64,000 nucleotides of DNA from Acidobacteriota bacterium. Its GTDB lineage: Bacteria > Acidobacteriota > Blastocatellia > Pyrinomonadales > Pyrinomonadaceae. The notes beneath the pieces were generated by a model. The model was not told the DNA's origin and searched no databases. It worked only from the letters and a program-made list of their open reading frames with translations. The stretch is taken from contig JAHBSJ010000008.1 of assembly GCA_019639155.1 (NCBI GenBank), positions 184,043 to 248,042 on the forward strand, read 5' to 3'. Made by a program: the position numbers and the translations under genes. Shown piece by piece: positions 59,878 through 64,000 of the stretch (position 1 is its first letter; each line of letters opens with the position of its first letter).

Positions 59878-61287
59878 TTACAAATGTATCGTCATATCGT
59901 GCACGCCTTCGGCGGCTTCCATTACGGATTCGGAGACGGTCGGGTGGGCGTGGATTACGCGGCCGAGTTCGTCTGCGGTGGTCTCGAGAGCCATGGCGAC
60001 GCAGGCTTCGGCGAGCAGCTCGGTGGCGTGCGGACCGATGATGTGGACGCCGAGCACCTCGTCGTATTTCTTTTCAGCGACGATCTTGACGAAGCCGTCG
60101 GTCTCGCCGAGAATGCGTGCTTTGCCGCTGGCTGAGAACGGGAATTTGCCGACCTTGACGTCGTAGCCAGCCTCGATAGCTTTCGCTTCGGTCAGGCCGA
60201 CGCTGGCGACCTCGGGGTCGCAATATGTGCAGTTCGGGACGAGGTTTTGCTTGATCGGTTCGACCTTTTTGCCCGCGATCTTTTCGACGACGAGGATGCC
60301 TTCTTTCGAGGCGAGGTGAGCGAGCCACGCGGTGTCGATGACGTCGCCGATGGCGTAAACGCCCGGCTCGTCGGTCTCGCAAAACTCGTTCACCTTGATG
60401 GTGCCGCGAGGATTGACGACGACCTTTGTTTTATCGAGCCCGAGACCTTCGAGGTAAGGCATGCGGCCGACGGCGACAAGCAGCATCTCAGCCTCGAAGG
60501 TCACGTCCTCGCCTTTCGCGTTCTTGCCGGAAACTTTGACGCCGTCCTTTTTCTTGTCCAGCTTGTCCAGCTTGATGCCGGTCTCGCATTTGATGCCTTG
60601 TTTTTTGAACGCGCGTGCGAGTTCTTTCGAGACGTCGGCGTCTTCGATCGGGACGATGCGGTCCAATAGTTCAACGACCGTCGTGTCGCAGCCAAAGCGA
60701 TGATAAACGCTCGCAAATTCAACGCCGACGGCTCCCGAACCCATTACGATCATCGACTTTGGAGCGCGGTCGAGTTCGAGGATCTGATCGGAATTCACGA
60801 CCTGTTTGCCGTCAACCTCAAAACCGGGGATCGGCCGCACGACCGATCCGGTCGCTATGATGATGTTCTTTGTGTCGATGGTCTCTTTCTTTCCGTCAGC
60901 GAGGGCGACCTCGACCTTTCCTTTGCCTGCGATCTTGCCGTGGCCGTTGAATACCGTAACCTTGTTCTTTTTCATCAGATAGGTCACGCCGGCTGCGTTC
61001 TTATCGACGATGCCGGATTTGTAATTCTGAACGCCGGCCCAGTCGTATTCGAGGCCGCTCACTTTTAGGCCAAATTTTTCGAATTCACCCGCTTTCTGAT
61101 ACAGATGAGCCGCGTTGAGCAACGCTTTGGTCGGGATGCAGCCGCGCAGGCCGCAGGTGCCGCCGAGCTTCGCGTCCTTTTCCTTTTCAATGATCGCCAC
61201 TTTTAAGCCGAGCTGTGCTCCGCGGACCGCCGCCACATAGCCGCCCGGGCCGGCACCGATGATAGTTACGTCAAATTGTTCTGCCAC
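59878..61287 (-). CDS. lpd: Dihydrolipoyl dehydrogenase (E3)
   Basis: FAD-dependent E3 of 2-oxoacid dehydrogenase complexes. The FAD site GAGPGGYVAAVRGAQLG, the redox disulfide GGTCGLRGCIPTKALL and the C-terminal HAHPTVSESVMEAAEG with the catalytic His are present; NAD site IVMGSGAVGVEFASV. The redox loop is GGTC-GLRG-CIP in place of the common GGTC-LNVG-CIP. It could serve the E2 at 47309. Confidence 0.95.
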   Translation of the reverse strand: MAEQFDVTIIGAGPGGYVAAVRGAQLGLKVAIIEKEKDAKLGGTCGLRGCIPTKALLNAAHLYQKAGEFEKFGLKVSGLEYDWAGVQNYKSGIVDKNAAGVTYLMKKNKVTVFNGHGKIAGKGKVEVALADGKKETIDTKNIIIATGSVVRPIPGFEVDGKQVVNSDQILELDRAPKSMIVMGSGAVGVEFASVYHRFGCDTTVVELLDRIVPIEDADVSKELARAFKKQGIKCETGIKLDKLDKKKDGVKVSGKNAKGEDVTFEAEMLLVAVGRMPYLEGLGLDKTKVVVNPRGTIKVNEFCETDEPGVYAIGDVIDTAWLAHLASKEGILVVEKIAGKKVEPIKQNLVPNCTYCDPEVASVGLTEAKAIEAGYDVKVGKFPFSASGKARILGETDGFVKIVAEKKYDEVLGVHIIGPHATELLAEACVAMALETTADELGRVIHAHPTVSESVMEAAEGVHDMTIHL

Positions 61288-61391
61288 GATAATTTTCCTC
61301 TTTTATAGATCTTTTGAAATTCCAATAGCGTAAACAAATATTATAGGTTCTTCGCCGATAGCTTTCTAGTTCGGGCGAAAACGAGGTGCAG

Positions 61392-62099
61392 ATGACCGGT
61401 GGGAAAGAAGAAAAACGCGAGCGCGTTCGCGAGATCGCGTCAGAGCATTACCAACGCGGCGACGTGCTCGGCTGGTTCGAGGCTTTGTACAAAGAGGCCG
61501 CCGGCGACAACGAGGTCATTCCGTGGGCTGACCTGGAGCCGAACCGCTATTTCCGGCGCTGGGTTGAGGAGCACGGCCTAAAAGGGAACGGCGAGCGGGC
61601 ACTTGTCGTCGGCTGCGGGCTGGGCGATGATGCGGCCTATTTGGACGACCTCGGTTTCGACGTGACGGCGTTTGATATTTCGCCGACCGCCATCGAATGG
61701 GCGAAGAAACTCCACGCTGATCGCAAAATTAAGTTTGAGGTAATGGATCTGTTCGAGCCGTTTCGCGGTTGGACCTGCGGGCAGGCTGGCAGCCTGCGGT
61801 CCGGCGGGTTCGACTTTGTGCTCGAGATCTATACGATACAGCCGCTGCCGATCGAGATGCGGCAAAAAACGATGGACGCGATCGCCGCTTTTGTCGCTCC
61901 CGGCGGACGGCTTGTTGTCGTTACCCGCGGCCGCGGTGATGACGAGGAAGTCGATGAGTTGCCGTGGCCGATCTCTCGAAGGGAACTGGCGTGGTTTCAG
62001 GATGCGGGACTGGAGGAGAAAAGTTTCGTCGTCTATCCGTCCGATGAAGACGACGAGCCGGAGCGTTTCGTCGTCGAATACAGCCGGCCGGCGAATTGA
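61392..62099 (+). CDS. TPMT-like class I methyltransferase
   Basis: The ATG at 61392 follows GAGG; a GTG at 61386 is also possible. The SAM site is ALVVGCGLGDDAAYLDDLG and the acidic residue of motif II is in VTAFDISPTAIEWAKKL; the later FVLEIYTIQPLPIEMRQ and APGGRLVVVTRG are typical of the thiopurine S-methyltransferase-like branch. Between DLFEPFRG and FDFVLEIYT is an extra loop, WTCGQAGSLRSGG, coded by a palindromic repeat (61771-61802). It is convergent with the RHS remnant, which starts at its stop codon. Confidence 0.85.
   Translation: MTGGKEEKRERVREIASEHYQRGDVLGWFEALYKEAAGDNEVIPWADLEPNRYFRRWVEEHGLKGNGERALVVGCGLGDDAAYLDDLGFDVTAFDISPTAIEWAKKLHADRKIKFEVMDLFEPFRGWTCGQAGSLRSGGFDFVLEIYTIQPLPIEMRQKTMDAIAAFVAPGGRLVVVTRGRGDDEEVDELPWPISRRELAWFQDAGLEEKSFVVYPSDEDDEPERFVVEYSRPAN
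61771..61802 (+). repeat. Palindromic repeat element inside the methyltransferase gene
   Basis: GCAGGCTG and CAGCCTGC (8 bp) with GGACC/GGTCC outer arms make a 32-base palindrome, read in frame as the surface loop TCGQAGSLRSG. It resembles interspersed repeats of the GCAGGCTGGCAGCCTGC type that are frequent in some genomes. Insertion in register leaves both methyltransferase halves intact. Confidence 0.75.
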
Positions 62100-62454
62100 G
62101 GACGTACGAAAATCGATTGAAAGTCTGCGGGTTGCGGATCGAGGCTGATGCCGTTAGAGGATCAACCGAAGTGAAGCGGGCGTGTTGGTTTTGGTACATG
62201 CGGGCTTCGGCGAAGTCTAGTTGGGTTTCTTCGTCCTTTTGGTAGCCCGTGAATTTCTGCCTGACGTCGTCGCCGAAGGTGTATTTGTCGGCGGTTTTGC
62301 GATGGGTACCGTCGGGGAATATCTCCTCGCCAAAGGGCATGAAGTCGCGACGAGAAACAACCTGCCCGAGACTGTCAACCAACACCCTAGGACTCCCAAG
62401 CTGATCCGTCACCGTCCATTTCGTCGTCGGATTCTCAGTCGGCGAGGCGGCCGA
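62094..62454 (-). pseudogene. Displaced RHS core and hypervariable-tip remnant
   Basis: The frame from about 62454 reads SPTENPTTKWTVTDQLGSPR, the characteristic RHS YD-repeat approach (TGYQKDEETQLDFAEARMY, then RFTSVDPLTASASIRNP) and breaks off after RFSYVLN, just at the stop codon of the methyltransferase. The expected C-terminal toxin tip is missing. A stop lies upstream at 62455, and no start signal is evident. Such displaced cores mark earlier tips of a polymorphic-toxin gene. Confidence 0.8.
62172..62261 (-). repeat. 90-bp direct repeat shared by the two RHS cores
   Basis: Identical to 63911-64000 (the copy runs to the window edge, so it may be longer). It codes for the RHS core segment around FTGYQKDEETQLDFAEAR. 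Confidence 0.85.
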
Positions 62455-62495
62455 TTATTCCGCCATCAGTCTTCCTGCGTAAAAGACAATCACAG

Positions 62496-62993
62496 TTATT
62501 CCCGGAATCCTGACTCCCAAGTTATCTCATTCGCCCCTTCCAATTTGTTCAGATATTTTTCAAGCCCAACCGCTTTTTCAGGGGTTGCAGCGTCAATTGA
62601 AATCATTTTGCTTCGAGCCCATCTCGACTCAACCAGGCACCCCAAGGACATGATATCTTCAATAGTCTCATTCCACTTGTCGTTTCGAAAAAAAGTAAGT
62701 CTATAAGTTCGATGTCCCGACTTTTGAATGATGCTATCGATCACATACTCTTTGGAATTAAACGGGCGGGTTACGACTTTATCCCCTAGAGCTAAATCAT
62801 ATGCAAAGAAAGGAATGCAGCAAATCTCGAATCTATCTTGGGCGATCTGCTGCGCCCAAATCTGCTCCCATTCCACTAAATCACCTACCTCTGAATCATC
62901 TCCCAAGTAAGACGCGATAATGAAATTGGCCTTATCCCGCCAAGCTGGAAAATCATGAACCACAATTCTCGTAGATTCAGTATCTCTCATCAT
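62496..62993 (-). CDS. DUF4265 protein, candidate immunity protein
   Basis: 165 residues in the DUF4265 pattern: DLVEWEQIWAQQIAQDRFEI, CCIPFFAYDLALGDKVVTRP, the central VIDSIIQKSGHRTYRLTFF and the closing IMSLGCLVESRWARSKMISI. No signal peptide, so it is cytosolic. It lies 24 bases downstream of the RHS-HNH gene, the usual position of an immunity gene. AT-richer than its surroundings. Confidence 0.75.
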   Translation of the reverse strand: MMRDTESTRIVVHDFPAWRDKANFIIASYLGDDSEVGDLVEWEQIWAQQIAQDRFEICCIPFFAYDLALGDKVVTRPFNSKEYVIDSIIQKSGHRTYRLTFFRNDKWNETIEDIMSLGCLVESRWARSKMISIDAATPEKAVGLEKYLNKLEGANEITWESGFRE

Positions 62994-63017
62994 AGATTTC
63001 TAAATTCTAAGATATAT

Positions 63018-64000
63018 TTACTGAACCCTCCACCACGGAGGTGGGAAAGGCCCCTCATATCCGGGAGCTGGATTGACCGGAAATAATCTGTCGCCCTTCG
63101 ACAGATTGCAGAATTCGCAAGCGGTCTGAATGTTTTTAATCGTCGAGTTTCCGCCTTGCGAAACAGGAATTGCATGGTCCAAGTGGGGCTTTGTGGCGAC
63201 CTGTCGGCAAAACACGCAGTATTGATTTGGATTATCCTGAGCATTTTGTCGGCGAACATCAACGGTCACGTACCTCTTGCCGCTAGTAGGCCCTCCCGCA
63301 GAGCCAGCCTTGATCGCTGGAAACTGAACCGAATCTCTTGAGGGGAAAGCCTTTAGGTTTGAGCTGGCACCACTATTCTGTCTCAACGATGATGCGTTCG
63401 GAGTGGCAAGCGAGCGCGAGGCATTTGGCATAAACGTTGACACAGCCCCTGAATATACAGACTGGAACGCTAGGTTTATCTCTCCAATTTTCCGGGCTGC
63501 GTCATAGCTTCTATTTGTTTGATCTAGAACACTATTTACGGTTGGTCCTTTGTTTCCAATCAATCTTGACAAAGATTGTCCGTCATCAGCTCCCAACGTC
63601 AGATTCATCGCGCTTTCAAATCTTTGGTAGTTTCTGTTCTGTAAAGGATCGGAACCAGAGATCGAATCAAACACAGGAACCCGTTCGCGAACTTTAACTG
63701 TATCTCCGCCATAACTAAACGTCCTGGTAATATAATCACCTGCTTTAGTAATTATTGTGTGAATTCGAATAACAACTTCATCAACCGCAGCCGCAACTTG
63801 TAACCCATCTGGATCGACGAATATCAATGGATTGTTGACAACATAGACATACCGATTGAACGTCTGCGGGTTGGCTGATTTTCCGCTGGCGAGCAGCGGA
63901 TCGACTGCGGTGAAGCGGGCGTGTTGGTTTTGGTACATGCGGGCTTCGGCGAAGTCTAGTTGGGTTTCTTCGTCCTTTTGGTAGCCCGTGAATTTCTGCC
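63018..64000 (-). CDS. RHS polymorphic toxin with HNH nuclease tip (5' end outside window)
   Basis: The gene enters from the right edge of the window; the first visible codons are the RHS core (KFTGYQKDEETQLDFAEAR, RFTAVDPLLASGKSANP and FNRYVYVVNNPLIFVDPDG). A variable region of about 190 residues follows, then an HNH/Endo VII-type nuclease: CVFCRQ, then HLDHAIPVSQGGNSTIKNI and CEFCNLSKGD, with the two CxxC pairs as zinc knuckles. RHS proteins deliver such tips into neighbouring cells. The last 25 residues (VNPAPGYEGPFPPPWWRVQ) close the protein. Confidence 0.9.
   Translation of the reverse strand, partial: QKFTGYQKDEETQLDFAEARMYQNQHARFTAVDPLLASGKSANPQTFNRYVYVVNNPLIFVDPDGLQVAAAVDEVVIRIHTIITKAGDYITRTFSYGGDTVKVRERVPVFDSISGSDPLQNRNYQRFESAMNLTLGADDGQSLSRLIGNKGPTVNSVLDQTNRSYDAARKIGEINLAFQSVYSGAVSTFMPNASRSLATPNASSLRQNSGASSNLKAFPSRDSVQFPAIKAGSAGGPTSGKRYVTVDVRRQNAQDNPNQYCVFCRQVATKPHLDHAIPVSQGGNSTIKNIQTACEFCNLSKGDRLFPVNPAPGYEGPFPPPWWRVQ

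Overview
The window looks like a chromosomal segment of an acidobacterium, most plausibly from the Blastocatellia/Pyrinomonadaceae side. The evidence is a VWFA-related protein of the type expanded in Acidobacteria (45020-46117), secreted proteins that are Q-x-rich after the signal peptide, a zinc-ribbon/TM/Asn-rich protein, a DUF4912-GH57 pair and a clearly mixed-strand GC-rich gene order. This taxonomic reading is inference from gene content; no rRNA or tRNA gene was seen.

Layout. 1-8353: partial unknown gene, a PLP enzyme, signal peptidase I, carA, a chalcone-isomerase-like secreted protein, a DUF433/DUF5615 toxin-antitoxin (TA) pair and the membrane pyrophosphatase hppA. 8529-13832: yjbQ followed by a 21-bp tandem array, two AT-richer secreted proteins (one TonB-like), a YdeI-like gene and a 3' fragment of a second copy. 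13838-24758: HerA/YjgR ATPase, a beta-propeller/MoaD-like pair, a murein-recycling pair (ldcA, namZ), a YegP-like protein with histone-H1-like tail, malQ and a urate-degradation cluster (uraD-like, uraH, DUF6986 lyase). 24809-34538: subtilase with zinc ribbon, DUF4912 protein, MazEF-like pair, GH57 branching-type enzyme, HicBA, inositol-phosphate synthase and a ClpB-D2-like AAA+ protein. 34558-47146: glpK, a cystathionine-synthase-family gene divergent from an ArsR regulator, tlyA, ctaA, acyltransferase, a receiver/anti-sigma-kinase fusion, AbrB-PIN TA pair, nadE, SIMPL protein, VWFA protein and an OmpA protein. 47309-61287: a 2-oxoacid dehydrogenase E2, a long minus-strand run built round two CaCA exchangers and a P2A Ca-ATPase, serA, a FitAB-type TA module inside a duplication of the serA 5' end, a TPR protein, HigBA and lpd (E3). 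61392-64000: methyltransferase and an RHS polymorphic-toxin locus (HNH toxin tip, DUF4265 immunity candidate, displaced RHS core).

Recurring themes. Six TA modules are scattered singly between housekeeping genes, several with clear palindromic operators over their promoters. Short repeats have entered both intergenic and coding DNA: heptamer arrays at four loci (two inside carA and the GH57 gene), a 21-bp (3 x 7) array after yjbQ, and in-frame palindromic elements in the GH57 and methyltransferase genes. Three partial gene duplications (serA 5' end, YdeI 3' end, RHS core) record recent rearrangement.
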